From Bacteroidia bacterium (GTDB taxonomy: Bacteria; Bacteroidota; Bacteroidia; Chitinophagales; Chitinophagaceae): a stretch of 64,000 bases of DNA. A program made the translations under genes and the position numbers. The stretch covers positions 120,375-184,374 of the forward strand of contig JAUIBA010000007.1 of assembly GCA_030427635.1 (NCBI GenBank), in the 5' to 3' direction. The notes beneath the pieces are model-generated. The model had not been told where the DNA came from. It did no database searches and saw only the letters and a list, made by a program, of their open reading frames with translations. Of this stretch, positions 18,047 to 27,040 are shown in pieces. The first letter of the stretch is position 1. Each line of letters opens with the position of its first letter.

Positions 18047-19333
18047 ATGAAATCGTACAAAATAGCCGTAATAGGACTTGGGTATGTGGGACTACCACTT
18101 GCAGCCGAATTTGCAAAGAAGCATTCAGTAGTTGGTTTTGACATCAACAAAAAGCGTGTAGCAGAGTTGCAGGTCGGTGATGACTTTACCCGTGAGGTGG
18201 AGTCTGAAGATCTGAAGAAGGTAACAAAGACTGCCGCTGATGATACCATAGGATTGTTTTGCTCTGCTGAGCCTGAAGATATCAAAAGCTGTAATGTATA
18301 TATAGTAACTGTACCTACACCGGTAGATAAAAATAACCGCCCTGACCTTACACCCTTATATAAGGCAAGCGAAACAGTAGGTAAAGTACTGAAGAAGGGA
18401 GATATTGTAGTTTATGAATCCACAGTGTATCCGGGTGTTACAGAGGAGGAATGTGTACCGGTACTGGAGCGTTTTTCCGGAATGAAGTTCAATGTGGACT
18501 TTTACTGCGGCTACTCACCTGAACGCATAAACCCGGGCGATAAGCTGCATACCGTATCTAAAATAAAAAAGATAACATCGGGTTCTACTGATGAGATAGC
18601 AGATATAGTAGATGCGCTTTACCAGACCGTGATTGTGGCTGGCACACATAAGGCCACAAGTATAAAGGTGGCGGAGGCAGCAAAGGTCATAGAGAATTCG
18701 CAGAGAGATATCAACATTGCATTTGTGAATGAGCTGGCTATGATATTTAACCGGCTGGGTATAGATACACAGCATGTGCTGGAGGCATCTGCCACCAAAT
18801 GGAACTTTCTGCCGTTCAAGCCAGGTCTTGTAGGTGGTCATTGCATAGGTGTAGACCCCTATTATCTGGCACAAAAGGCACAGGAAGCGGGCTATCATCC
18901 GGAAATAATATTGGCTGGCCGCAGGCTGAATGATGGTATGGGACGCTACATAGCGGGTGAGTTTGTAAAGCAGATGATACGTAACAGTCTTACTGTAAAA
19001 GGTGCTAATGTGCTGGTGCTGGGTATTACATTTAAGGAAAACTGCCCGGATGTGAGAAATACCAGAGTTGTGGATATCATCAGTGAATTAAAATCATATG
19101 ATTTGAATGTTCATATTTATGACCCTCAGGCTCAGCCGGAAGATGTGCGTCATGAGTATGGACTGGAGATAATGACCAGGCTGGGAGCGGAGCAAAAGTT
19201 TGATTCACTGATTCTGGCTGTAGCACACAGAGAGTTTATAGAAGTGAACTGGCGGGATTATGTAGTGCCGGGTGCTGTGATATATGATGTGAAAGGCTGT
19301 CTGGACAGAGCTATGGTAGATGCGCGCCTTTAG
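18047..19333 (+). CDS. UDP-sugar 6-dehydrogenase (WbpA/TviB/CapL type)
   Basis: A 428-residue NAD-dependent enzyme oxidising C6 of a UDP-hexose, most likely UDP-N-acetyl-hexosamine, to the uronic acid for capsule or O-antigen. The Rossmann start is KIAVIGLGYVGLPLAAEF. The catalytic cysteine is C266 in GGHCIGVDPYYL. KNNRPDLTPL and YESTVYPGVTEE resemble TviB/WbpO enzymes rather than UDP-glucose dehydrogenase. It stands between the CpsB-type phosphatase and Wza genes. The exact sugar is inferred. Confidence 0.9.
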   Translation: MKSYKIAVIGLGYVGLPLAAEFAKKHSVVGFDINKKRVAELQVGDDFTREVESEDLKKVTKTAADDTIGLFCSAEPEDIKSCNVYIVTVPTPVDKNNRPDLTPLYKASETVGKVLKKGDIVVYESTVYPGVTEEECVPVLERFSGMKFNVDFYCGYSPERINPGDKLHTVSKIKKITSGSTDEIADIVDALYQTVIVAGTHKATSIKVAEAAKVIENSQRDINIAFVNELAMIFNRLGIDTQHVLEASATKWNFLPFKPGLVGGHCIGVDPYYLAQKAQEAGYHPEIILAGRRLNDGMGRYIAGEFVKQMIRNSLTVKGANVLVLGITFKENCPDVRNTRVVDIISELKSYDLNVHIYDPQAQPEDVRHEYGLEIMTRLGAEQKFDSLILAVAHREFIEVNWRDYVVPGAVIYDVKGCLDRAMVDARL

Positions 19334-19390
19334 TGCTTTTGTCATATTAATGCCAGCTGTTATAGATTTCTGTTATTAAGGTATTTAATT

Positions 19391-19398
19391 TACTTTTG
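19391..19398 (+). promoter_or_regulatory. Minus-7 promoter element for wza-like gene
   Basis: TACTTTTG fits TAnnTTTG, with TTTC at 19367-19370 spaced 20 bp upstream. The ATG at 19414 is 15 bp downstream, so the leader would be very short. Confidence 0.5.
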
Positions 19399-19413
19399 AT
19401 AAAATTTCGGGAA

Positions 19414-20238
19414 ATGCTCCATTATCCAGGGCGTGGCGCTAGCGCTTTATGCCTTATTATTTTTTTATCTTTTGTTTTTTCCTTAACGTCCTGCGTTGCC
19501 CCTAAAAACTATGTATACTTCAATGACCTGAAGAAACATCCGGATTATCCCGGTAAAATAGTATTGGATAGTCTGATTCCGTATTCTGACCCGAAAATTG
19601 AAGCAAACGATATATTATCAGTTACAATTGAGGTATATAATCCACTATCTGAGCGGGGTAGCTCTGTAGATGTTTCAGGTAGTGCAGGTAGTTCCGGTGT
19701 ACAGGATGCTGAGTATGCAGCAAACAGTTATCAGGTAGATAAGGATGGATACATAGAGCTGGGGCAAGTAGGGTTTGTAAAATTATTAGGACTCACGACT
19801 ACAGAAGCCAGGGAGCTGATAAAGCAAAAGGCAAAGAGTTTTTACAAAGACCCTATCGTAAATGTACATATTGTAAATTTTGAAGTGACAGTGTTGGGTG
19901 AGGTGGGTAAAGTGGGCGCAATCAAAATAAAAGGAGAAAAAGCGTCAATATTGGATGTACTGGCTTTGGCAGGGGACCTAAGGCCAACAGCAAAGCGAAA
20001 AGAAATACTGATAGCCAGAACCGAAAATAACACGGTTACATTTGCAAGAATTGATATTACTACTGCAGATATATATAAGTCCCCATATTTTTATGTGAAA
20101 CAGCGCGACCTCATATATATAGAGCCAACAACATATGCACGACAGAATACCGATAATTCAATCTTACGCGCAGTAAGCTATTTTACAGCTGCAACGTCGA
20201 TTGTATCTTTCTTACTTTTTTCAAGGATTATCAAATAG
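19414..20238 (+). CDS. Polysaccharide export outer-membrane lipoprotein (Wza-like)
   Basis: A 274-residue outer-membrane export protein. The signal peptide ends in a lipobox (FSLTSC, Cys at about residue 27), then a poly-export N-domain (EANDILSVTIEVYNP) and two SLBB-like ligand-binding parts (VHIVNFEVTVLGEVGKVG and an I-K-G-E-K-A-S-I-L-D-V-L-A-L-A-G-D-L stretch). A hydrophobic helix ends the protein (about FTAATSIVSFLLFSRIIK). It would form the outer channel for capsule. The start at 19414 is chosen over a TTG inside the promoter element. Confidence 0.92.
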   Translation: MLHYPGRGASALCLIIFLSFVFSLTSCVAPKNYVYFNDLKKHPDYPGKIVLDSLIPYSDPKIEANDILSVTIEVYNPLSERGSSVDVSGSAGSSGVQDAEYAANSYQVDKDGYIELGQVGFVKLLGLTTTEARELIKQKAKSFYKDPIVNVHIVNFEVTVLGEVGKVGAIKIKGEKASILDVLALAGDLRPTAKRKEILIARTENNTVTFARIDITTADIYKSPYFYVKQRDLIYIEPTTYARQNTDNSILRAVSYFTAATSIVSFLLFSRIIK

Positions 20239-20267
20239 TTTTTTTGTGAATAAAGCTTCCAGTGAGC

Positions 20268-22748
20268 ATGGATAAACAAACCAAAATGCAGTCTGATGTT
20301 GGGCGTATAGTACCTGAGCCGGTAGTTCCTAAACCGGTGGAAGGTGCTGGCGGTAGCTTCAATCTGAAGTGGTTACTTACTACTATTCTAACAATATGGC
20401 CATGGTTACTTGGAAGTATCCTTGTTGCTTTGATTATAGGTAATGTATATCTAAGGTATTATACTCCAATCTTTAAAGCTTCTGCAGAGTTGCTGCTGAA
20501 TGATTCAAAAAAAGGAGGAAACGGTACTGAAGATGTAGTAAAGGCATTAAAAGCGCCATCAGATAAGATAAATCTTGACAATGAAATTGAACTGCTGAAA
20601 AGCAGGGCTACAATGACAAAAGTAGCTGAGCGGCTGGGATTGAATATGTCTTATGCAGTAGAAGGCAGGTTTAAACGTACTGAGTTATATAAGGATTACA
20701 GGCCATTTGAGCTGATTAAGCTTGATTCATTTGACGGATGGTTTGCTTACAAAATCAATATACTGTCAGACCAGGAGCTTCAGATATCGTATAACGATAA
20801 AGATAAAGTGAAAGCCGGATGGGGCGATACGGTTCAGCTACCGGGTGCATGCAGGGCAATATTCAGAAAAACAGGAAGCTTTGAGGTTAATTCCGGTGAC
20901 TATTATGTATATCATTCTCCATTGCTGGATGCAGCATTAGGGTTGCAGGGGGCTGTGTCATTCAGTATTCCCAGTAAGAGCTCTACATGTATTACAATAA
21001 CAATGGTAAATACAATTCCAGACAGGGCCATTGATGTAATAGATGAGTTGATGGAGGTGTACCAGCAGAAGAATGTGGAAGACCGTACCCGAATCACGGA
21101 AAGTACAATGAAGTTCATCGATGAGAGGATGGAGATACTGGGTAAAGAACTAAGTGATGTAGAGAAAGATATAGAAACATTTAAACAGGCAAATAATATA
21201 GCAGATATGAGTGCACAGGCAAGTAGCCTGATAAGTGCACGTGCATCTACATCAGAGCGTCTTGAAGAAGCTGAGCTGGAACTGGATATGACAGGTGCCA
21301 TCAGCGACTACATGCAGAAAGTGGATGACCGATCTGTAACGCTTCCTGCATCTCTCCTGGACAATCAGGGGTTGCTGGATTTGTGGAATCAATACAAACA
21401 GCTGGGCGAAAAGCTGGAATATCAGTCAATGACACTTACGGCAAGTCATCCGTTTATCAAAGCTACTCAGAAGCAGCGTGAGGAAGTGAAGCGTAATATC
21501 GTAGCCGCGCTTGCATCTTCAAAGAAAGAGATGGAGCTGAAGGTGGACAAGATAAAAGATGCCCTTGCAAAAAACATAGGACTTATACATAACATACCCT
21601 CAGTAGAACGGGAATATCTGGAGCATTCAAGAAAGCAGGCTATCAAGCAGGACCTTTTCATTTTCCTTTTGAAAAAGAGGGAAGAAACAGCAATCGAAAA
21701 AGCCTCTACTGTTGCAGATGCTATTGTTGTAGACTCTGCAATTCTAAATGGTCAGATAGCACCTAACAAGCAGAGGATATTGATGCTTTCTTTCCTTTTT
21801 GGTGCTATGGTGCCATTTGGGGTGATACTCATTAGGCGTGCACTGAACATACGTGTAATAAGTAAATCGGATATTTCTGCCACCACAACAATTCCTATCA
21901 TTGGAGAGATAGGCAATAACCCTTCTGTAGAAACAGTAAGCGTATCGAGAAACAGCAGAACAATACTTTCAGAGCAGTTCAGGGCTTTACGTACAAATCT
22001 TCAGTATTTGTTGCCAAATGAAAATCAGAAGTGTATTCTCGTTACTTCCAGTATGAGTGGTGAGGGTAAATCTTTTATTGCCATCAATCTGTCAGTAACG
22101 CTTGCATTGTCAGGAAAAAAGGTGGTGATAATGGAGATGGATCTTCGTAAGCCAAAAGTTTCAAAACTGCTGGGTATCAATAATGATGTAGGCTTCTCCA
22201 ATTATTCTATAGGGAAAGCAACCATTGATGATATACTTGTGCCATCGGGTGTGGATGATAATCTGTTGGTGCTGCCCTCAGGCCCCATCCCTCCCAACCC
22301 TGCGGAGTTGATACTGATGCAGAGTACCAGTGATTTGTTTGAGGAGCTGAACAGGCGATTTGATTTTATTATTATTGACACATCGCCTATCGGCCTTGTA
22401 ACGGATGCTCAGCTACTATATCAGTATGTAAGTACGGCACTGTATGTGGTGCGTCAGGGATATACTTACAAACAGCAGCTGGGTATTCCCAATGAATTGT
22501 ACTTCAGTGGCAGGATGCCAAAGCTGAATTTCATTCTGAATGATGTGGTTGCAAACAGAGGCTTTGCCTATGGCTATGGCTATGAAGAAGGCTATGGTTA
22601 CGGCTATGGCTATGGTTACGGCTATGGTTATGGCTACGGTTACGGCTACGGTTCGGCCTATGGCTCATCTTATGGTAGTGGTTATTATCTTGAAGATGAG
22701 AAGCAAAAGAAAAAAGGAATATTTAGCTTCCTGAAACGAAAAAAGTAA
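20268..22748 (+). CDS. Wzc-like chain-length regulator and BY-kinase
   Basis: An 826-residue polysaccharide co-polymerase fused to a tyrosine autokinase. An N-terminal membrane segment (about WPWLLGSILVALIIGNVYL) and one near residue 510 frame a periplasmic Wzz/coiled-coil part. The cytoplasmic kinase has Walker A GEGKS (K601), Walker A' VVIMEMDLRKP and Walker B FIIIDTSP. The C-terminus is a tyrosine cluster of unusual form, a long Gly-Tyr repeat followed by a charged tail (EDEKQKKKG). It works with the Wza-like protein and the CpsB-type phosphatase. GTG at 20262 is an alternative start. Confidence 0.93.
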   Translation: MDKQTKMQSDVGRIVPEPVVPKPVEGAGGSFNLKWLLTTILTIWPWLLGSILVALIIGNVYLRYYTPIFKASAELLLNDSKKGGNGTEDVVKALKAPSDKINLDNEIELLKSRATMTKVAERLGLNMSYAVEGRFKRTELYKDYRPFELIKLDSFDGWFAYKINILSDQELQISYNDKDKVKAGWGDTVQLPGACRAIFRKTGSFEVNSGDYYVYHSPLLDAALGLQGAVSFSIPSKSSTCITITMVNTIPDRAIDVIDELMEVYQQKNVEDRTRITESTMKFIDERMEILGKELSDVEKDIETFKQANNIADMSAQASSLISARASTSERLEEAELELDMTGAISDYMQKVDDRSVTLPASLLDNQGLLDLWNQYKQLGEKLEYQSMTLTASHPFIKATQKQREEVKRNIVAALASSKKEMELKVDKIKDALAKNIGLIHNIPSVEREYLEHSRKQAIKQDLFIFLLKKREETAIEKASTVADAIVVDSAILNGQIAPNKQRILMLSFLFGAMVPFGVILIRRALNIRVISKSDISATTTIPIIGEIGNNPSVETVSVSRNSRTILSEQFRALRTNLQYLLPNENQKCILVTSSMSGEGKSFIAINLSVTLALSGKKVVIMEMDLRKPKVSKLLGINNDVGFSNYSIGKATIDDILVPSGVDDNLLVLPSGPIPPNPAELILMQSTSDLFEELNRRFDFIIIDTSPIGLVTDAQLLYQYVSTALYVVRQGYTYKQQLGIPNELYFSGRMPKLNFILNDVVANRGFAYGYGYEEGYGYGYGYGYGYGYGYGYGYGSAYGSSYGSGYYLEDEKQKKKGIFSFLKRKK
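22567..22663 (+). repeat. In-frame short tandem repeat encoding Gly-Tyr units
   Basis: Degenerate 6-bp units (GGCTAT, GGTTAC, GGTTAT, GGCTAC) repeat about 13 times near the 3' end of the wzc-like gene. They encode alternating Gly-Tyr, giving a tyrosine-dense phosphorylation tail. Such arrays can gain or lose units by slippage without breaking the frame. Confidence 0.85.
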
Positions 22749-22790
22749 AATCATTGATTATTAGTTCTATAAAGAAAACACGAAACGAGT

Positions 22791-23657
22791 ATGTCAAGTC
22801 CGTCAGCGGAAAATGATCAATGGGATATTAATATCAAATCAACCAGAGGCCTGCTGGAAATTGATATTGCTGAAATATGGCGTTATCGCGATTTGCTGGT
22901 AATGTTCATTGTAAAGGATATTGTTACCAGATACAAGCAGACAATACTGGGGCCACTCTGGTTTATGTTACAACCCATTTTTACAGCGGTTGTATATACG
23001 CTCATATTCAGTCGTGTAGCTAAAATACCTACTAACGGAGCACCACCCATACTGTTCTATCTGGGGAGTCTCACTTTATGGAGTTACTTTTCTGAAACAT
23101 TTGGTATTATATCCAAAACATTTTCTGAGAATGCAGCAGTGCTGGGCAAAGTTTATTTCCCCCGTCTGGTGCTGCCACTGGCAAAAGCGATATCGGGTAT
23201 TATAAAGATGTTTATGCAGTTTGCCATCTTTTTTGTGGTGCTGGGTTATCATATGACAGTAACGCATATGGCCTCGCCCAACTGGTATGCTCTTTCATTA
23301 CCATTCCTGTTACTATTACTGGCTGCATTCAGTATGGGAGCTGGTCTCATGGTAACATCGCTTACCAGCAAGTATCGCGATCTTAATTTTCTTATAGTAT
23401 TTGGCATTCAGCTGTATATGTATGTGACGCCGGTAATTTATCCTCTTTCTATTACCAGTCCCAGTAAGCAGTTTATTTTATGGCTGAATCCACTGACATC
23501 TATATTTGAGGCATTCAAATATGCATTTCTGGGAGAAAACAGCGGCATATGGAGCAATTACTGGTTGGGATATACCACATTGTTTACCATTGTGATGTTT
23601 ATGATAGGGTTGATTATGTTCAACAGAGTGGAAAAGAAATTCATTGATACCATCTAG
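22791..23657 (+). CDS. Polysaccharide ABC-2 exporter permease (Wzm-like)
   Basis: A 288-residue membrane protein with six hydrophobic segments, the permease of an ABC-2 polysaccharide exporter. Family signs are YRDLLVMFIVKDIVTRYKQT at the N-terminus, the ILGPLWFMLQPIFTAVVYT loop, and SKYRDLNFLIVFGIQLYMY. The ATPase gene follows after 9 bp. It moves lipid-linked O-antigen or capsule chains, or teichoic-like polymers, across the inner membrane. Confidence 0.93.
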   Translation: MSSPSAENDQWDINIKSTRGLLEIDIAEIWRYRDLLVMFIVKDIVTRYKQTILGPLWFMLQPIFTAVVYTLIFSRVAKIPTNGAPPILFYLGSLTLWSYFSETFGIISKTFSENAAVLGKVYFPRLVLPLAKAISGIIKMFMQFAIFFVVLGYHMTVTHMASPNWYALSLPFLLLLLAAFSMGAGLMVTSLTSKYRDLNFLIVFGIQLYMYVTPVIYPLSITSPSKQFILWLNPLTSIFEAFKYAFLGENSGIWSNYWLGYTTLFTIVMFMIGLIMFNRVEKKFIDTI

Positions 23658-23666
23658 CGGATAGTT

Positions 23667-24938
23667 ATGAGTAATAACGTTGTCATTAAAGTAGAGAATA
23701 TCTCCAAGCAGTATCAGATTGGCCAGATTGGTACCGGTATGATAAGCCATGACATAAAGCGATGGTGGGCACTGATGAGGGGACAGGAAGACCCGTTTCT
23801 GAAAGTAGGTACTGAAAATGACAGGACCAAAAAAGCTACAAGCGATTATGCCTGGGCTCTGCGTGATGTAAACTTTGAGGTGAAGCAGGGAGAAGCGCTT
23901 GGCGTAATAGGTAAAAATGGTGCTGGCAAGTCTACCCTGCTGAAGCTGATGTCGCGGGTGACGAGTCCTACCACCGGACAAATAAAAATTAAGGGCAGGG
24001 TAGCATCCCTGCTGGAAGTAGGTACTGGTTTTCATCCGGAAATGACCGGCAGGGAAAACATATACATGAACGGTACCATACTGGGTATGACCCGCAAAGA
24101 AATTAACAGGAAGTTTGATGAAATTGTTGATTTTTCAGGGGTGGAGATGTACATAGATACTCCTGTAAAAAGGTATTCATCCGGTATGTACGTACGTCTG
24201 GCCTTTGGTGTTGCCGCACATCTGGAACCTGAGATACTGATAGTAGATGAGGTGCTGGCTGTGGGCGATGCAGAGTTTCAGAAGAAGTGCATAGGTAAGA
24301 TGAGTGATGTGGCAAGTCATGGGCGTACTATCATATTTGTAAGCCATAACCTGCTGGCTGTGCAGAGCCTTTGTAAAAGTGCTATATACATGAAGTCTGG
24401 TACTGTAGCAGATTATGGGCCTACTGAAAAGGTAATCAATAATTATCTGAGCCGTGAGATACAGAACTGTGTAGAAAGAAAATGGACAGAAGATGAAGCA
24501 TTTGGGAATGATAAAATAACAATGCTGTCTGCCCGCATTATTTCTGATAAGAATGAGGACGGTGCAGAGGTAATAGATGTTCACACGTCGTTTGATGTGG
24601 CTTTTGAGTTTATCAATCATGTAGATGATCAGGCCATTAATCTTAGTCTGGTATTGTATACAACATCGGGTGTGTGTGTATTCAATGTATCAACAGATTC
24701 ATTAAAACTAAGCACTGGCCGGCATAGAAGTATACTGCGCGTGCCCGGAAAGCTGCTTAATGATGATATTTACACCATAACACTACACTTTATTAAAGAC
24801 ACGTCTGTTATGATTCTCAGTCTGGAAGACCTACTTACGTTTGAGGTACTGGACGTGAAACGTGGCGATGTGGGATGGTTTGGCAAATGGATAGGAGCAG
24901 TGCGGCCATCGCTTGACTTTTCTCTGGACCGGATATAA
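23667..24938 (+). CDS. Polysaccharide ABC exporter ATPase (Wzt-like) with C-terminal domain
   Basis: A 423-residue ATPase. Walker A GKNGAGKSTLL, signature YSSGMYVRLAFG, Walker B EILIVDEVLAVGD and switch His FVSHNL are all present. After about residue 250 an extra beta-rich domain follows, as in Wzt proteins where it reads the modified end of the O-antigen before export. It pairs with the permease just upstream. Having both Wzc/Wza and Wzm/Wzt in one cluster is notable, since the two usually serve different export routes. Confidence 0.93.
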   Translation: MSNNVVIKVENISKQYQIGQIGTGMISHDIKRWWALMRGQEDPFLKVGTENDRTKKATSDYAWALRDVNFEVKQGEALGVIGKNGAGKSTLLKLMSRVTSPTTGQIKIKGRVASLLEVGTGFHPEMTGRENIYMNGTILGMTRKEINRKFDEIVDFSGVEMYIDTPVKRYSSGMYVRLAFGVAAHLEPEILIVDEVLAVGDAEFQKKCIGKMSDVASHGRTIIFVSHNLLAVQSLCKSAIYMKSGTVADYGPTEKVINNYLSREIQNCVERKWTEDEAFGNDKITMLSARIISDKNEDGAEVIDVHTSFDVAFEFINHVDDQAINLSLVLYTTSGVCVFNVSTDSLKLSTGRHRSILRVPGKLLNDDIYTITLHFIKDTSVMILSLEDLLTFEVLDVKRGDVGWFGKWIGAVRPSLDFSLDRI

Positions 24939-24971
24939 TATCCATGGCACGATAATTGAGCTATATATAAT

Positions 24972-25742
24972 ATGAGAATTAACCTCATGGTATCGGTGTT
25001 GTGCATGTGCGCATCAGTGCTTCATGCGCAGAACTATAATAAGTGTACCTATCATTATTTCTCTGGTAGCAGAAAGATATCTACCTCTGAATGTTTTGAC
25101 GATGCCGGCCGATGGGGGAAAGCCATAGCCTATGACAGAAACAGCAAGGTGATATATGAACAGGAGTTGCGCAGGGTAGCCGGACATAGTTATGTTGTCT
25201 TCAAATATTACCCGGATGGGGCCGTGCAGAGCGCTCACTGGAGTAGTGCGCCTGATGGCGGCATTCAATGGTACAAAGCCAATATTGCCTTTTCTCCGGA
25301 TGGCGCAGTGATAAGCGAAACGGAAGATAGCTACGACCGCATGGTTACTATGCCTGCTATACTGAAGGAGATGCCTGAAAAGCAAAAAAAGGATACTTTG
25401 AGGCAACAAAAGCAGGAAACTGCCGAATGTGCGGTAATATACAGCTCCGAATTCTGGGTTAAGAACTTTGCGCCATATCCTGTGGTGGTGACAGCAAGGC
25501 GTAAGAGTAGTGTCAAAGAGACCTATATCCTGTCCCTGCATGAGGGCGAAACGCAGAAAGGCGGACATATGATACTGGCTCAATACTTTGATGACCCATC
25601 AAAATACTATGATTTTGAAGTGGTGCCTGCACAGCCGGGCAAAAAGCAAAGACTGATAGTGCTGCCATCGGATGAGCGTAAGCCAGAGCAGTACAATAAG
25701 GAAACCCGGCGTTACTTTTATGAAGTGAGGCGGGTTATATAA
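24972..25742 (+). CDS. Hypothetical secreted protein
   Basis: A 256-residue protein with a signal peptide (MRINLMVSVLCMCASVLHAQ). The middle part (VFKYYPDGAVQSAHW, IAFSPDGAVISE) weakly recalls the Y-x-x-G repeats of YwqK/MORN-like proteins. A charged stretch (KEMPEKQKKDTLRQQKQE) precedes a beta-rich end. It starts 33 bp after the Wzt-like gene and could be co-transcribed. Function unknown. Confidence 0.7.
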   Translation: MRINLMVSVLCMCASVLHAQNYNKCTYHYFSGSRKISTSECFDDAGRWGKAIAYDRNSKVIYEQELRRVAGHSYVVFKYYPDGAVQSAHWSSAPDGGIQWYKANIAFSPDGAVISETEDSYDRMVTMPAILKEMPEKQKKDTLRQQKQETAECAVIYSSEFWVKNFAPYPVVVTARRKSSVKETYILSLHEGETQKGGHMILAQYFDDPSKYYDFEVVPAQPGKKQRLIVLPSDERKPEQYNKETRRYFYEVRRVI

Positions 25743-25757
25743 TAGCAGTTTTACCTG

Positions 25758-26360
25758 TTAATGCATACGATCGCCACGTGGGGTGAAGGTGAGCAATATC
25801 TGCTCTTCTACATTAAGCCAGAAACGCCAGGCCTCTCTTACCTGAGGTACGGGAAAATACTTTTCTGCAAGGTCTATGAACAGGCGGTAATGACCCGCTT
25901 CTGATACCATGAATTTATGATAAAACCTGCGCAGGGCTTCCTCTTCCAGCCCCTCTGACAGCAGGCGGAAACGCTCACAGCTACGTGCCTCTATGAGGGC
26001 GCATATCATCAGTTTGTGGAGGAGCTTTTCCTCTGCAGGTATGTGTTTAGGCTCGTGCTGCAGCAGGGCATTCACATACTCGTCCTTTCGCTGGCGGCCC
26101 AAAACGTAGCCGCGCTTTTTCATCTCTGACAGCACCATGCGGAAGTGCCCCCACTCTTCTGTAACAATAGGTGAGAGTGCCTCTACGAGTTCCTGCCTGT
26201 CAGAGTAGCGCTGAATGAGCGATATGCATTGAGTAGCCGCCTTCTGCTCGCAGAAAGCATGGTCTGTAAGCACCTCCTGCAGGGATATGGATGCAAGGTG
26301 TGTCCATCGTGGGTCTGTGGGCATTCTGAGGCCCAGTATGGAGTTTTCTGCAGTACTCAT
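25758..26360 (-). CDS. miaE: tRNA-(ms2io6A37) hydroxylase MiaE
   Basis: A ferritin-like diiron monooxygenase of 200 residues that hydroxylates the isopentenyl group of ms2i6A at tRNA position 37. Iron ligands are visible as E and H in DHAFCEQKAATQC, EEWGHFRMVLSEM, EARSCERF and SEAGHYRLFIDLA. The ATG at 26360 overlaps the stop of the upstream GDSL gene as A-T-G-A, which fixes the start and suggests translational coupling. An in-frame extension to 26417 is therefore rejected. Confidence 0.93.
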   Translation of the reverse strand: MSTAENSILGLRMPTDPRWTHLASISLQEVLTDHAFCEQKAATQCISLIQRYSDRQELVEALSPIVTEEWGHFRMVLSEMKKRGYVLGRQRKDEYVNALLQHEPKHIPAEEKLLHKLMICALIEARSCERFRLLSEGLEEEALRRFYHKFMVSEAGHYRLFIDLAEKYFPVPQVREAWRFWLNVEEQILLTFTPRGDRMH

Positions 26361-27037
26361 CGGGTTGATCTTTGGGTGAAAACACCATTTATCTGCCGGG
26401 CCAGGCGTTGTGCCCATATGCCATATTCCTTACCTGAGGGGTGCAGGCCATCTGCAGCCAGAAAGTCAGGATTGGTACCATTGTTACGGGTACTTTCTGT
26501 TATCTCCAGCCAGTTGGCCCCGGCCTCAGTGGTTATCTCCATACAGGCATTATTATAGGCATCTATATCATGAGCTATCTGTGCACGGTCGCGGCCATCG
26601 GCAAATGGGGTAACGCCCCAGTCGGGGATGGAGAGTACAAATACATGTCGTGGATTGCCTCCGGCAAAGTGTATGGCCTGCAGCAATAGCTGAGCATACT
26701 CCTCGCGGTAGTTTTCTATGCTACGGCCCCGGTACTGATTATTAACCCCTATGAGAAGGGATACAAAGGAGAAAGTATCGGTAATGTTGTGCTCACGTAT
26801 AGAGGTAGCCAGCTCATCTGTGGTCCAGCCGGTAGTGGCTATGATAACCGGGTCGGTAACGTTCATGTTCATACCACGTAGCCGGGCTACTGTCTGGTGG
26901 GGGAAGTTATCCCGGGCAGGTACCTGCTCGCCTATGGTATAAGAGTCGCCGAGGGCCAGATATGTGTACATGTGTGTATTTTCTTTATTGGTAGCGTTAA
27001 TAATGAACAGAGATATGGACAGCAGTAGTTTCAGCAT
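26357..27037 (-). CDS. SGNH/GDSL-family hydrolase
   Basis: A 226-residue esterase-like protein. Block I is YLALGDSYTIGEQ (nucleophile Ser), block III is LLIGVNNQYRG, and block V is DGLHPSGKEYG with the Asp-His pair. A short hydrophobic N-terminus may be a signal peptide; the Met at 26971 is an alternative start. It is 3 bp after the GNAT gene and overlaps miaE, so the three minus-strand genes form a tight operon. Substrate unknown. Confidence 0.88.
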   Translation of the reverse strand: MLKLLLSISLFIINATNKENTHMYTYLALGDSYTIGEQVPARDNFPHQTVARLRGMNMNVTDPVIIATTGWTTDELATSIREHNITDTFSFVSLLIGVNNQYRGRSIENYREEYAQLLLQAIHFAGGNPRHVFVLSIPDWGVTPFADGRDRAQIAHDIDAYNNACMEITTEAGANWLEITESTRNNGTNPDFLAADGLHPSGKEYGIWAQRLARQINGVFTQRSTR

Positions 27038-27040
27038 AGG

